A stretch of 64,000 nt of DNA from Parabacteroides massiliensis (lineage in GTDB: Bacteria; Bacteroidota; Bacteroidia; Bacteroidales; Tannerellaceae): assembly GCF_900155425.1 (NCBI RefSeq), contig NZ_LT700189.1, positions 675,787 to 739,786 of the forward strand. The letters are read 5' to 3'. A program made the translations under genes and the position numbers. The notes beneath the pieces are model-generated. The model was not told the DNA's origin. It saw nothing but the letters and a program-made list of their open reading frames with translations, and did not search any database. Within the stretch, counting starts at the first letter, position 1. Every line of letters starts with the position of its first letter. This document shows positions 25,211 to 34,254 of this stretch, in pieces.

Positions 25211-27745
25211 ATGTTTAAACAATTTATTGGTATAGCTTCTATCGCATTCTTAAGTGCTTGCGGTAGTCCTGCGCCGGATACGGCGCTGTTGCAACCGGGA
25301 GTCAGCCGGGAATTGGCTCAGTTCAGGAAAGAACATTTCGAGGGAGTACGTTACAACCTCTTTTTCTCCATCCCCGAATCCCGCAAGGAGGCCGTCACAG
25401 GCAAAGCGGAAATAACGCTTGCCATTCGTGAAAAACAGCCTGTTATCATAGACTTCCGGGGAGAACCGGAACAGGTCGCCTCGGTTTTGTTGAACGGCCG
25501 GAAAGTTCCTTATACAGTGAAGGACGAACATATCGTGGTCGACGCCAAAGAGGTGGCAGAAGGAGAGAATCGCGTGAGCATCGAATTTACGGCTAACGAC
25601 CAGTCGCTGAACCGCCGGGACGAGTTTCTTTATACGTTGCTGGTTCCCGACCGGGCGCGTACGCTCTTCCCTTGTTTCGACCAGCCGGACATGAAATCGA
25701 TTTTCACCCTCTCGTTGGAGGTTCCGTCTTCCTGGCAGGCTGTCGCCAACGGGGCAATCGAGCAGGAGGATTCGACTTCCGTCGCCGGACGCAGGCGGGT
25801 TTCTTTCCGGGAGACGGAACCGCTCAGCACCTATCTTTTCTCTTTTGTCGCCGGTAAGCTGACACGAGAAACATATTCGCGCAACGGACGGAATATTTCG
25901 ATCTACCATCGCGAGACCGACCCGAAGAAAGTGGCACAGTGTCCCGACATCGCATCCGAAGTGTTCGACGCGCTCGAATGGCAGGAGGAATATACCCGGA
26001 TACCGTATCCTTTCGCCAAATACGACCTGATCATTTTACCGGGATTCCAGTTCGGCGGAATGGAACATACGGGAGCGACTTTATATACGGACGGGCGGAT
26101 GTTCCTGAACGAAAACCCGACACTGAACGAGCGTCTGTCACGCAGTTCCCTGATTGCGCACGAGACGTCGCACATGTGGTTCGGCGACTTCGTGACGATG
26201 GAGTGGTTCAATGATGTATGGACAAAAGAGGTCTTTGCCAATTATTATGCCTCCCAGATGATCGAGCCTCTGTTTCCGGAGGTGAACCATTCCCTGAATT
26301 TCATGCTCGACTATATCCCCGCGGCCTATTCCGAAGACCGTACTGCCGGAGCCAATCCGGTCAAGCAGCAACTGGAGAACATGCGGGATGCCGGACTGAT
26401 GTACGGTAATATCATCTATGACAAGTCTCCGGTTATCCTGGAAATGCTGATCAAGAAAATGGGGAAGGAGCCTTTCAGGAATGGGATCCGGGAATATCTG
26501 AAGACGTATGCATACGGAAATGCGACTTGGGAAGGCTTGATCGGTATCCTGGACAAATATACGGACGACGATCTGGCAGCCTGGAGCCGGGTTTGGGTGA
26601 ATGAAAAGGGCATGCCGGAGATATGTGGAGTGATATCCGAAGATGGCAAATCGTTGCAGGTCTCGCAGAAAGATCCGTTAGGACGTGGGCTGCTGTGGGA
26701 ACAAGATTTGTCTTTTCTGGTTGTCTATCCCGACGGAGGGACGGAGGACGTGCAAGTTTCCTTTGGAAAAGAACAGGCGTCATGCCTCAAGGTGTTGAAA
26801 AGGCAGGCGGGCGAAGGCTGTTTCGTCATGCCCAACGCCGATGGCAAAGGATATGGTTTCTTCCGCCTGCTTGAGAAAGATGCGAAGGCTTGTTTGGCCA
26901 ACCTTCCCGCTTGCAAGGACGAGGTGTTGAGAGGTTCCTTGTTGATTACGTTGTACGAGAATTTATTGAACCGGACGATCCCTGCAGAGCTTTATATGGA
27001 AGCGATGTTGGATTATCTGCCTACGGAAAACAATTCTCTGTTGTTCTCGGCCGCCCTCGGATATACCGGCAATTGCCAGCGTCTCTATCTCGCTGATCCG
27101 GAGAGACTGGAACAGGTGCTCTGGCAAATCGTGACAACGGCAGAACAACCCCAGCAACGTCTGCAGGCGTTCCGCCAATATCGTTCCGTTGCCCGTTCGC
27201 CGGAAGCGGTCGGAAAACTATACGCGCTCTGGAAAGACCAAAAAGCGCCTGCCGGATGTTCGCTGAGCGAAAACGATTATATCAGCCTGTCCTACGGCCT
27301 GGCAATCCAAATGCCTGACAAAGCCGATGAAATTGTTGCAACCCAGCAAGCACGGATCACCAACCCGGACCGCAAACGGCAATATGCGTTCATCTCGCCC
27401 TCCGTTTCTCCCCGAAAGGAAGTGCGCGACAGTGTGTTTGCTTCTCTGCTCGTAGCCGAGAACCGTCGTGTCGAACCGTGGGCTTCGGCTGCCTTGTCGA
27501 ACCTGAACTGCCAGTTGCGCCAGAAAGAAGCGGTCGGTTATATCCGTCCGGCTCTGGAAATCTTGCAGGATGTGCAACGTACGGGAGATATCTTTTTCCC
27601 GCGCAGCTGGGTACGGGCTTTGCTGGGCGGACATACTTCGCCGGAAGCCAGGAAAGAGGTGGACGACTTCTTTGCCGCCTATCCGGACTATCCGGTCCTG
27701 CTTTCGAATAAAATCCGTCAGCAGGCGGACCATTTGTACAGATAA
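25211..27745 (+). CDS. M1 family zinc aminopeptidase lipoprotein
   Basis: The product of about 844 residues starts with a lipoprotein signal (LSAC lipobox, Cys17), which is why the ATG at 25211 is chosen over two upstream ATGs. The M1 architecture is clear: an N-terminal beta saddle, a substrate-binding GGMEHTG (variant of GAMEN), zinc site HETSH (HExxH) and the third ligand Glu in WTKEVFANYY (about residues 315-340). A long helical C-terminal domain follows. It removes N-terminal amino acids from peptides at the cell envelope, fitting the adjacent M16 endopeptidase. It ends before a GC-rich hairpin. Confidence 0.95.
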   Translation: MFKQFIGIASIAFLSACGSPAPDTALLQPGVSRELAQFRKEHFEGVRYNLFFSIPESRKEAVTGKAEITLAIREKQPVIIDFRGEPEQVASVLLNGRKVPYTVKDEHIVVDAKEVAEGENRVSIEFTANDQSLNRRDEFLYTLLVPDRARTLFPCFDQPDMKSIFTLSLEVPSSWQAVANGAIEQEDSTSVAGRRRVSFRETEPLSTYLFSFVAGKLTRETYSRNGRNISIYHRETDPKKVAQCPDIASEVFDALEWQEEYTRIPYPFAKYDLIILPGFQFGGMEHTGATLYTDGRMFLNENPTLNERLSRSSLIAHETSHMWFGDFVTMEWFNDVWTKEVFANYYASQMIEPLFPEVNHSLNFMLDYIPAAYSEDRTAGANPVKQQLENMRDAGLMYGNIIYDKSPVILEMLIKKMGKEPFRNGIREYLKTYAYGNATWEGLIGILDKYTDDDLAAWSRVWVNEKGMPEICGVISEDGKSLQVSQKDPLGRGLLWEQDLSFLVVYPDGGTEDVQVSFGKEQASCLKVLKRQAGEGCFVMPNADGKGYGFFRLLEKDAKACLANLPACKDEVLRGSLLITLYENLLNRTIPAELYMEAMLDYLPTENNSLLFSAALGYTGNCQRLYLADPERLEQVLWQIVTTAEQPQQRLQAFRQYRSVARSPEAVGKLYALWKDQKAPAGCSLSENDYISLSYGLAIQMPDKADEIVATQQARITNPDRKRQYAFISPSVSPRKEVRDSVFASLLVAENRRVEPWASAALSNLNCQLRQKEAVGYIRPALEILQDVQRTGDIFFPRSWVRALLGGHTSPEARKEVDDFFAAYPDYPVLLSNKIRQQADHLYR

Positions 27746-27751
27746 CCGGGA

Positions 27752-27797
27752 TTAGCGGGGCTAAACAGGTCTCATAATAAAAAAATAGCCCCGCTAA
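27752..27797 (+). terminator. Probable terminator after the aminopeptidase gene
   Basis: A 12-bp perfect stem (27752-27763 with 27786-27797) with a GCGGGGC/GCCCCGC core encloses a 22-nt A-rich loop. The T tract is short, so strength is uncertain. Confidence 0.6.
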
Positions 27798-27818
27798 GCT
27801 AATCTTTTGTAAGTTTTA

Positions 27819-27848
27819 TTTGTCAATTCAATTATTTTTGTAACTTTG
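27819..27848 (+). promoter_or_regulatory. his operon promoter
   Basis: TTTG (27819-27822) and TAACTTTG (27841-27848) are separated by 18 nt, a full match to the Bacteroidota housekeeping consensus. The predicted start of transcription is just before the leader peptide ORF. Confidence 0.8.
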
Positions 27849-27868
27849 CAGCATAAAAATAATAACAA

Positions 27869-27919
27869 ATGAAAAGTTTAGTTCTGCATCTCCACCATCA
27901 TCATTACAACGGGCAATAG
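27869..27919 (+). CDS. Histidine-rich leader peptide of the his attenuator
   Basis: The 16-codon ORF encodes MKSLVLHLHHHHYNGQ, with five His codons in six positions. It lies 21 bp after the -7 element and ahead of hisG. In known his operons such a peptide senses charged tRNA-His: when histidine is scarce the ribosome stalls at the His codons and the RNA folds into an antiterminator. The following RNA can form exactly these alternatives (see the attenuator entry). The gene is too short for standard ORF calling. Confidence 0.9.
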   Translation: MKSLVLHLHHHHYNGQ

Positions 27920-27921
27920 TT

Positions 27922-27996
27922 CGGTGGGCTGTGTGGTATGTAGAAACATATGATATAAAGGAATAAGGCTTGCCGTTTACGGTGAGCCTTTTTTTG
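27922..27996 (+). promoter_or_regulatory. his operon attenuator (antiterminator and terminator)
   Basis: The terminator stem pairs 27965-27975 with 27980-27990 (11 bp including two G-U pairs, loop TTTA) and is followed by a run of T. CGGTGGGCT at 27922-27930 can instead pair with 27967-27975 to block it. TCCACC at 27891-27896, within the His codons, can pair with GGTGGG at 27923-27928 to release it. This three-way arrangement is the classical ribosome-mediated attenuation design. Confidence 0.85.
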
Positions 27997-28029
27997 TTTC
28001 TGGAATAATATATATAAACGAAATAAACA

Positions 28030-28881
28030 ATGTTACGAATCGCAGTACAATCAAAAGGTCGTCTTTACGATGAAACAATGCTTCTCTTGGAAGAAGCCGG
28101 TATTAAACTGAACAAAGGAAAACGTATTTTGCTGTTGTCGGCAAAAGGTTTTCCGGTGGAAGTCTTGTTCTTGCGCGATGACGATATTCCACAATCAGTA
28201 GCCAATGGCGTTGCCGATGTCGGTATCGTAGGCGAAAACGAATATGTAGAGAAAGGGCAGGAGGCCAAGCTGATCAAACGTCTGGGATTCAGTAAATGCC
28301 GTCTTTCACTCGCCATTCCGAAAGATGAAGACTACCAAGGGGTGGAATGGTTCTCAGGAAAAACGATCGCAACTTCCTATCCGGAAATACTGAAGACTTA
28401 CCTGGCTGAAAAGGGCGTGAAAGCAGACCTTCACGTAATCAGCGGCTCTGTGGAAATCGCTCCGGGCATCGGCCTTGCGGATGCGATTTTCGATATCGTC
28501 AGCTCAGGCAGTACACTGGTGAGCAATCAGCTTAAAGAGGTGGAAGTCATCATGGAGAGCGAAGCTTTGTTGATTGCCAACAACAACCTGTCGGATGAAA
28601 AACAAGCTATCCTGGACGAACTGTTGTTCCGTTTCGAAGCGATCCAGGTAGCGGAAGGCAAGAAGTATGTATTGCTGAACGCTCCGAAAGACAAGATGGA
28701 CGAGATCATAGAAGTGCTGCCGGGCATGAAGAGCCCGACCATCACGCCGCTTGCCGATGAGAACTGGGTGTCTGTCCAGTCCGTTATTGCGGAGAAACAT
28801 TTCTGGGAAATCATCGGTAAATTGAAATCGTTGGGAGCGGAAGGTATATTGGTGTTACCGATCGAGAAAATGATCTTATAA
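28030..28881 (+). CDS. hisG: ATP phosphoribosyltransferase, long form
   Basis: The 283-residue enzyme catalyses the first step of histidine synthesis, joining ATP and PRPP. It is the long form with its own C-terminal regulatory domain (from about residue 210, LPGMKSPTITPLADENWVSV), so no HisZ is needed and feedback inhibition by histidine is expected. The PRPP-binding loop GIGLADAIFDIVSSGSTL is present. It is the first structural gene after the attenuator and is followed after 3 bp by hisD. Confidence 0.97.
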   Translation: MLRIAVQSKGRLYDETMLLLEEAGIKLNKGKRILLLSAKGFPVEVLFLRDDDIPQSVANGVADVGIVGENEYVEKGQEAKLIKRLGFSKCRLSLAIPKDEDYQGVEWFSGKTIATSYPEILKTYLAEKGVKADLHVISGSVEIAPGIGLADAIFDIVSSGSTLVSNQLKEVEVIMESEALLIANNNLSDEKQAILDELLFRFEAIQVAEGKKYVLLNAPKDKMDEIIEVLPGMKSPTITPLADENWVSVQSVIAEKHFWEIIGKLKSLGAEGILVLPIEKMIL

Positions 28882-28884
28882 ATT

Positions 28885-30174
28885 ATGGAAGTAATCAAAT
28901 ATCCGTCAAGAGAAGAATGGGCTTCATTAGCCCAGCGTCCGGCACTGGATGTCACGACACTGTTCGACACTGTTCGTACGGTGCTGGATGAAGTCCGGGA
29001 GGGAGGAGATGCTGCCGTTATCAGGTATGAGGAAAAGTTCGACAAAATAGATCCTGCCACTTTCAAAGGGTTGCAGGTTTCAGAACAGGAATTGGCAGAA
29101 GCGAAAGAGCTCGTGCCTGAAGACCTGAAACAGGCTATCCGCCAGGCAAAGAACAATATAGAACTATTTCACGCCTCACAACGTTTTACGGGGAAGAAGG
29201 TGGAGACGACACCGGGTGTCACCTGCTGGCAGAAAGCGGTCGCGATAGAAAAGGTCGGTTTGTATATTCCCGGCGGAACGGCTCCTCTTTTCTCTACCGT
29301 CCTGATGTTGGCTGTCCCGGCACATATTGCCGGCTGTAAGGAAATCGTGCTTTGTACGCCTCCGAACAGGGAAGGGAAGGTACACCCTGCCATCCTCTTT
29401 GCAGCGGAAACGGCAGGTGTCAGCAAAATATTCAAGGCCGGGGGAATCCAGGCCATAGCGGCGATGGCTTACGGAACAGAATCGGTTCCGAAGGTCTATA
29501 AGATATTCGGTCCCGGTAACCAGTATGTGACAGCGGCCAAACAGTTGGTCAGCCTGAAAGAGGTGGCTATCGACATGCCTGCCGGTCCTTCCGAAGTGGA
29601 AGTGATAGCGGATGAATCGGCCAATCCGGCTTTTATCGCCGCCGATTTCCTTTCCCAGGCGGAACATGGCGTGGACAGCCAAGCCATGCTGGTGACGGCA
29701 TCCGAAAGCGTCGTCGAACCGGTCATGCAAGCGATCCGGGAACAACTGGACCGGCTGCCTCGTAAGGAGATCACGGAAAAATCGTTGAGCCACAGCCGTC
29801 TTATCGTGCTGAAGGATAAACAGGAAGTGATCGACTTCACCAACCTGTACGCACCGGAACATCTGATTATCCAGACGGCCGACTATGCTGATATTGCCGG
29901 ACAGATAGAGAATGCAGGCAGTGTCTTTATGGGACCCTATACGCCGGAAAGCGCCGGTGACTACGCTTCCGGGACGAACCATACATTACCGACCAACGGA
30001 TATGCAAAAGCCTACAGTGGTGTGAACTTGGACAGCTTTATCAAAAAGATCACGTTCCAGGAGATCACGGCCGACGGTATCAAGCGGTTGGGCGAAACGA
30101 TCCGGACAATGGCAGCCAACGAGCAGTTGGATGCACACAAGAATGCAGTAACAATCAGATTGAAAACATTATGA
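28885..30174 (+). CDS. hisD: Histidinol dehydrogenase
   Basis: The 429-residue zinc enzyme performs the last two oxidations of histidine synthesis, from histidinol to histidine. It contains the NAD-binding and catalytic motifs [29 protein letters not shown], the zinc-ligand region [12 protein letters not shown], the catalytic Glu-His in YAPEHLI, and the C-terminal ligand His in AHKNAVTIR. It overlaps hisC by four bases, indicating translational coupling. Confidence 0.97.
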   Translation: MEVIKYPSREEWASLAQRPALDVTTLFDTVRTVLDEVREGGDAAVIRYEEKFDKIDPATFKGLQVSEQELAEAKELVPEDLKQAIRQAKNNIELFHASQRFTGKKVETTPGVTCWQKAVAIEKVGLYIPGGTAPLFSTVLMLAVPAHIAGCKEIVLCTPPNREGKVHPAILFAAETAGVSKIFKAGGIQAIAAMAYGTESVPKVYKIFGPGNQYVTAAKQLVSLKEVAIDMPAGPSEVEVIADESANPAFIAADFLSQAEHGVDSQAMLVTASESVVEPVMQAIREQLDRLPRKEITEKSLSHSRLIVLKDKQEVIDFTNLYAPEHLIIQTADYADIAGQIENAGSVFMGPYTPESAGDYASGTNHTLPTNGYAKAYSGVNLDSFIKKITFQEITADGIKRLGETIRTMAANEQLDAHKNAVTIRLKTL

Positions 30175-31202
30175 AAGACTTAAAAAATTTGGTCAGACCC
30201 AATGTCTGGAACATGAAGCCGTACTCGTCTGCCAGAGACGAGTTTCAAGGCAATGCCTCTGTTTTCCTGGATGCGAACGAAAATCCGTTTAACAGACCGT
30301 ACAACCGATATCCCGATCCCTTGCAATGGGAACTGAAGAAAAAGATTGCGGAGATCAAAGGGGTGAAACGCGAGTCTATCTTCCTGGGGAACGGGAGTGA
30401 CGAACCGATCGATCTGATTATCCGTGCGTTTTGCGAACCGTCTATCGACAGCGTCGTGAGCATCGATCCTTCCTACGGTATGTATGAAGTGGCGGCCAAT
30501 GTCAATAACGTAGAGTTCCGGAAGATCAAGCTGGACGAAAAGTTCGACCTGGATACGGACAGCCTTCTGGAAGCGGCAGATGATTGGGTGAAGGTGATAT
30601 TCCTGTGTTCTCCCAACAACCCGACGGGAAATAACCTGAGCCGTGATCGCCTTTATAAAGTATTGAATACTTTCCAGGGAATCGTTGTGATCGACGAGGC
30701 TTATGTCGATTTCTCCATCGAACCTTCTTTCTTGGGTGAGCTGGACAAATTTCCGAACCTGATTGTCCTGCAGACTATGTCGAAAGCATGGGGAGCTGCC
30801 GGAATCCGGTTGGGAATGGCTTTTGCTTCTCCCGAAATCATCGCGATCCTCAATAAGATCAAATATCCGTACAATGTAAATCTGCTGACTCAGGAACGTG
30901 CCTTGTATATGCTCGAAAACAAGGAACAGATGGAAAGCCAACTTCGTTCGATCCTCTCCGAACGGATTCGTTTGCAGACCGAATTACCGGAGTTGAACTG
31001 CGTGCGCAAGATTTATCCTACGGATGCAAACTTTATCCTGGTCGATGTGACAAACGCCGATACGGTCTATAAGAATCTGGTCAGACAGGGAATCATTGTC
31101 CGCAACCGGACTAACGTGACCATGTGTAACGGCTGCCTTCGAATTACGGTTGGCAAACCGGGTGAAAACGATGCTTTGATTAATGCGCTTAAAAGAATGT
31201 AG
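30171..31202 (+). CDS. hisC: Histidinol-phosphate aminotransferase
   Basis: The 343-residue class I/II PLP aminotransferase converts imidazole acetol phosphate to histidinol phosphate. It shows [17 protein letters not shown] near the N-terminus, the [11 protein letters not shown] loop with the PLP-binding Asn, VIDEAYVDF, and the Schiff-base Lys in [14 protein letters not shown]. It starts within the hisD stop region. The stop is followed directly by a long AT-rich palindrome that separates it from hisB. Confidence 0.96.
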   Translation: MKDLKNLVRPNVWNMKPYSSARDEFQGNASVFLDANENPFNRPYNRYPDPLQWELKKKIAEIKGVKRESIFLGNGSDEPIDLIIRAFCEPSIDSVVSIDPSYGMYEVAANVNNVEFRKIKLDEKFDLDTDSLLEAADDWVKVIFLCSPNNPTGNNLSRDRLYKVLNTFQGIVVIDEAYVDFSIEPSFLGELDKFPNLIVLQTMSKAWGAAGIRLGMAFASPEIIAILNKIKYPYNVNLLTQERALYMLENKEQMESQLRSILSERIRLQTELPELNCVRKIYPTDANFILVDVTNADTVYKNLVRQGIIVRNRTNVTMCNGCLRITVGKPGENDALINALKRM

Positions 31203-31203
31203 G

Positions 31204-31272
31204 GATTTATGATTTGAGATTTATAATTTATGAAATGACACGTCATAAATTATAAATCTCAAATCATAAATC
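31204..31272. repeat. Perfect 30-bp AT-rich inverted repeat inside the his operon
   Basis: The arms 31204-31233 and 31243-31272 are perfect reverse complements around a 9-nt loop, with two further ATAAATC units after the right arm. The units are those of the repeats at 10626 and 32419. Lying between hisC and hisB, the repeat could pause or attenuate transcription or protect the upstream mRNA. Confidence 0.85.
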
Positions 31273-31290
31273 ATAAATCATAAATCATCA

Positions 31291-32418
31291 ATGAAAAGAG
31301 CTTTATTTATAGATAGGGACGGGACGCTTGTGATAGAGCCGCCGGTAGACTATCAACTGGACAGCCTGGAGAAGCTGGAATTCTATCCGAAGGTATTCCG
31401 CAACCTGTACTTTATCCGTAAGCAGTTGGATTTCGAGTTTGTGATGGTGACGAACCAGGACGGGTTGGGTACGGATTCTTTTCCGGAAGAGACGTTCTGG
31501 CCGGCACACAACAAGATGTTGAAGACATTGGAAGGCGAGGGGATCCGTTTCGACGATATCCTGATCGACCGTTCTTTTCCGGAAGAAAACTCTCCGAACC
31601 GGAAACCTCGCACGGGCATGTTGGGTAACTACCTGTCCGGCGAATACGACCTGGCAAACAGCTATGTGATAGGTGACCGGCTGACAGATATGCAGCTGGC
31701 TGTCAATTTGGGGGCAAAAGGGATATGGCTTCGTCCGGATGACGACGAGGCCCGACAGTTACTCACGGAGAATACGGCTATTTCTCCCGTCCTGATTACG
31801 GACGACTGGGACCGGATCACGGAATATCTTTTTGCCGGAGAACGCCGGGCCACTGTTAGACGAACGACAAGGGAGACAGACATTTTTGTGGATGTGAACT
31901 TGGACGGACATGGGCGGACGGAGATTTCCACCGGTCTCGGTTTCTTCGACCATATGCTCGACCAGATTGGGAAACATTCGGGTATCGACTTGACGGTACG
32001 GGTGAAAGGGGATCTGGAAGTAGACGAACATCATACGATAGAGGATACGGCTATTGCGCTTGGAGAAGCTTTGTTAAAGGCTTTGGGCGATAAGAGAGGG
32101 ATCGAACGCTACGGTTACTGTCTGCCGATGGACGATTGCCTGTGCAGTGTGGCGCTTGATTTCGGCGGACGTCCTTGGTTGGTTTGGGATGCGGAGTTCC
32201 ACCGTGAGAAAGTAGGGGATATGCCGACCGAAATGTTCCTGCATTTCTTTAAGAGCCTGAGCGATACAGCCCGCATGAACCTGAACATCAAAGCGGAAGG
32301 CACGAACGAACACCACAAGATCGAAGGTATCTTCAAGGCTTTGGCCCGTTCCATCAAGATGGCCATCCGACGCGATATCTACAGGTTTGAACTGCCGAGC
32401 ACGAAAGGAACTTTGTAG
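31291..32418 (+). CDS. hisB: Bifunctional histidinol-phosphatase / imidazoleglycerol-phosphate dehydratase
   Basis: The 375-residue fusion carries an N-terminal HAD phosphatase (FIDRDGTLV with the catalytic Asp8 and Asp10; [10 protein letters not shown]) and, from about residue 185, an IGP dehydratase ([21 protein letters not shown], then [17 protein letters not shown] for metal binding). It performs steps 7 and 9 of the pathway. The fusion matches the enterobacterial arrangement. hisH, hisA, hisF and hisI are not in this window, so the rest of the pathway must be elsewhere. Confidence 0.97.
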   Translation: MKRALFIDRDGTLVIEPPVDYQLDSLEKLEFYPKVFRNLYFIRKQLDFEFVMVTNQDGLGTDSFPEETFWPAHNKMLKTLEGEGIRFDDILIDRSFPEENSPNRKPRTGMLGNYLSGEYDLANSYVIGDRLTDMQLAVNLGAKGIWLRPDDDEARQLLTENTAISPVLITDDWDRITEYLFAGERRATVRRTTRETDIFVDVNLDGHGRTEISTGLGFFDHMLDQIGKHSGIDLTVRVKGDLEVDEHHTIEDTAIALGEALLKALGDKRGIERYGYCLPMDDCLCSVALDFGGRPWLVWDAEFHREKVGDMPTEMFLHFFKSLSDTARMNLNIKAEGTNEHHKIEGIFKALARSIKMAIRRDIYRFELPSTKGTL

Positions 32419-32481
32419 ATTTATGATTTTAGATTTATGATTTATTGTCGACACATAAATCATAAATCTAAAATCATAAAT
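32419..32481. repeat. Perfect 27-bp AT-rich inverted repeat after hisB
   Basis: The arms 32419-32445 and 32455-32481 are perfect reverse complements around TGTCGACAC. It is the third member of the same repeat family and lies between the convergent hisB and GH43 genes, six bases from the GH43 stop. It probably serves as a bidirectional terminator. Confidence 0.85.
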
Positions 32482-32486
32482 TATAA

Positions 32487-33602
32487 TTACTCCGCCGTCG
32501 GTCCTTCCACATAAAGCCTGCCGTTCTCATCGATTCCCATCTTGTCGATAAAGACGACCCGCTGGTTTCCCGTTTTCTGGGTGTAACCATGATAAACACA
32601 ATACATCTGCTTGCCGTCTTTTGACCAGGTCACGCTGTTGTGTCCCGTACCGGTAACGATGCCACCTTGCTCCACATTTTTTTGAAGTACAGGATTGTCG
32701 TTCGATTTGACAAACGGGCCGAGCGGACTTTTTGCCGTTGCATAGCCAACAGCATAATTCTTGCCTTTATAATAATTGGCCGAATACATCATATAGTAAG
32801 TATCTCCCTTTTTCAGCGTGTAAGGTCCTTCCGTCCAACGGCGGTTGATCTCGCCCGAAGTAACGGAGCGGCTTTCCCATTCGGATTGCGTGTCGTCCAG
32901 TTTTACAGGCGGACGGAGCAGCAGGACCGGTTCGCCGATCACCTCTGTCAAATCCGGCTTTACCTCGATGCCGTATATCCAGCTTTCCTCTATCTCGTCG
33001 AACTTTCCTTCTTTTTTAGCCTGTTCGGCAATTTCGCTTTCCACCGGATGTTTGTAGCAACAACGGGAATAATACAGATAGGTCCGTCCATTCTCGTCGT
33101 CGATCAGGTTCCCGTCGATAGCCGGATAGCCCGGATCAAACAAAGGTTTGTCGGATAACTCCTTGAAGGGGCCTGTCGGTTTGTCTGCAACGGCCACTCC
33201 GATACGGAAGTTTTCCAGTTCGTTAGTCGGGTTTTCTTTCCAGTCGGCACTGTACAACATATAGAACTTCCCGTTCCGTTCGTACACCTCCGGAGCCCAG
33301 AAGTTGGCGACTCCCCATGATCCCGGAACGTTACCCCGGAACACCTGTCCTTCGGCTTTCCAGTTCACCAAGTCGGGAGAGGAATACACACTGAAGCCGT
33401 CGACGGCGCCTCCGCCTGTTCCATACATATAGTATATGCCGTCCGAAGCCAGCAATACATACGGATCACCAAACTGCACGGGAAGGGGATTGGTATGCAC
33501 GATACCTTCTTCTTCCTGTTGTTCCTTCTGCACTTTGTGTGTGCAGGAAGAAAAAGTGAATACTGCTAAAAGCAATATTACAAATTGTTTCATTTGTCTC
33601 AT
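32487..33602 (-). CDS. GH43 family glycosidase lipoprotein
   Basis: The 371-residue protein has a lipoprotein signal (FSSC lipobox, Cys20) and a five-bladed beta-propeller of the GH43 type. The three acidic catalytic residues can be seen as Asp in FGDPYVLLASDG, Asp in YPAIDGNLIDDENG, and Glu in RWTEGPYTLKKGDTYYMMY. GH43 enzymes act on arabinan, xylan side chains or galactan, so it may work alongside the GH51 arabinofuranosidase 25 kb away. The start could also be the ATG three codons in (33593). A -7 element lies 40 bp upstream. Confidence 0.9.
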   Translation of the reverse strand: MRQMKQFVILLLAVFTFSSCTHKVQKEQQEEEGIVHTNPLPVQFGDPYVLLASDGIYYMYGTGGGAVDGFSVYSSPDLVNWKAEGQVFRGNVPGSWGVANFWAPEVYERNGKFYMLYSADWKENPTNELENFRIGVAVADKPTGPFKELSDKPLFDPGYPAIDGNLIDDENGRTYLYYSRCCYKHPVESEIAEQAKKEGKFDEIEESWIYGIEVKPDLTEVIGEPVLLLRPPVKLDDTQSEWESRSVTSGEINRRWTEGPYTLKKGDTYYMMYSANYYKGKNYAVGYATAKSPLGPFVKSNDNPVLQKNVEQGGIVTGTGHNSVTWSKDGKQMYCVYHGYTQKTGNQRVVFIDKMGIDENGRLYVEGPTAE

Positions 33603-33641
33603 AAAATGTCTGTAAAATTAAAAACACATAATAAATAGCGA

Positions 33642-33649
33642 CAAATATA
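33642..33649 (-). promoter_or_regulatory. -7 element of the GH43 gene
   Basis: Minus-strand TATATTTG is a perfect TAnnTTTG match, 40 bp before the start. Confidence 0.55.
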
Positions 33650-33710
33650 CGAATTTGAAATTATTTCCTTTCCTTTGACTCCCGATTTAAGCAGAAAAAG
33701 AGTATATAGT

Positions 33711-34112
33711 ATGATTAGAAATACATTGATAGCGCTTTGTGTGATCCTGTTCGCCTCATGCAGTAAAGGCACAGAATCCAAACTGTTCGGTAAATGGCAA
33801 TTACAGAAGGTGGAAACAAGCGGCGACGTGCAGAATGTCGATACGGTTTATTTCAATTTTGAACATTCTTTGTTTATGTACCAGGTGTATGTCGCAAAAA
33901 CCAATTCTTTCCGCCATCAATATGGTTACAACGCGTTGGAAGGAGAAAAAACATTGTTGTTGGAGTTGGAGAACGATCCGGGTCCGGTCAGTAAATTCCT
34001 GCCTTATACCGATTGGAATTCAGCTAAACAAACTTATACAATCGATAAACTGAACACCAAGCAACTGATCCTAAGCTGCGAGGGAAAAACGTATACGTTC
34101 CGGAAGTTCTAA
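33711..34112 (+). CDS. Small lipocalin-like lipoprotein
   Basis: The 133-residue protein has a clear lipoprotein signal (MIRNTLIALCVILFASC, Cys17), which fixes the start at 33711 rather than an upstream in-frame ATG. The mature part begins with LFGKWQLQKVE, a pattern seen at the first strand of lipocalin-like proteins of Bacteroidota, and continues as alternating beta strands to the end (KQLILSCEGKTYTFRKF). A role in binding a small ligand or in envelope maintenance is possible but unproven. It is divergent from GH43 and convergent with ybaK. Confidence 0.7.
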   Translation: MIRNTLIALCVILFASCSKGTESKLFGKWQLQKVETSGDVQNVDTVYFNFEHSLFMYQVYVAKTNSFRHQYGYNALEGEKTLLLELENDPGPVSKFLPYTDWNSAKQTYTIDKLNTKQLILSCEGKTYTFRKF

Positions 34113-34180
34113 AGATAAAGGCCGGGCATATTCCGGCAACCGCAAATCCTCTCCTTGAAAAGCGGCAAACATCCCTTTTC

Positions 34181-34240
34181 AAAACATATATGATTTGATT
34201 TCAAAACACCTATGTTTTGCATTCAAATCATATATGTTTT
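34181..34240. repeat. Nested inverted repeat between convergent genes
   Basis: An outer 18-bp perfect inverted repeat (34181-34198 with 34223-34240) encloses an inner 7-bp hairpin CAAAACA/TGTTTTG (34202-34219). The two levels use related words, so the element looks like three diverged copies of one unit in alternating orientation. It probably terminates both flanking genes. Confidence 0.7.
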
Positions 34241-34254
34241 AAAAATGATACATA

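Noticed and set aside
10626-32481. CRISPR array
   Set aside because: The AT-rich repeats are single palindromes far apart, without spacers or cas genes.
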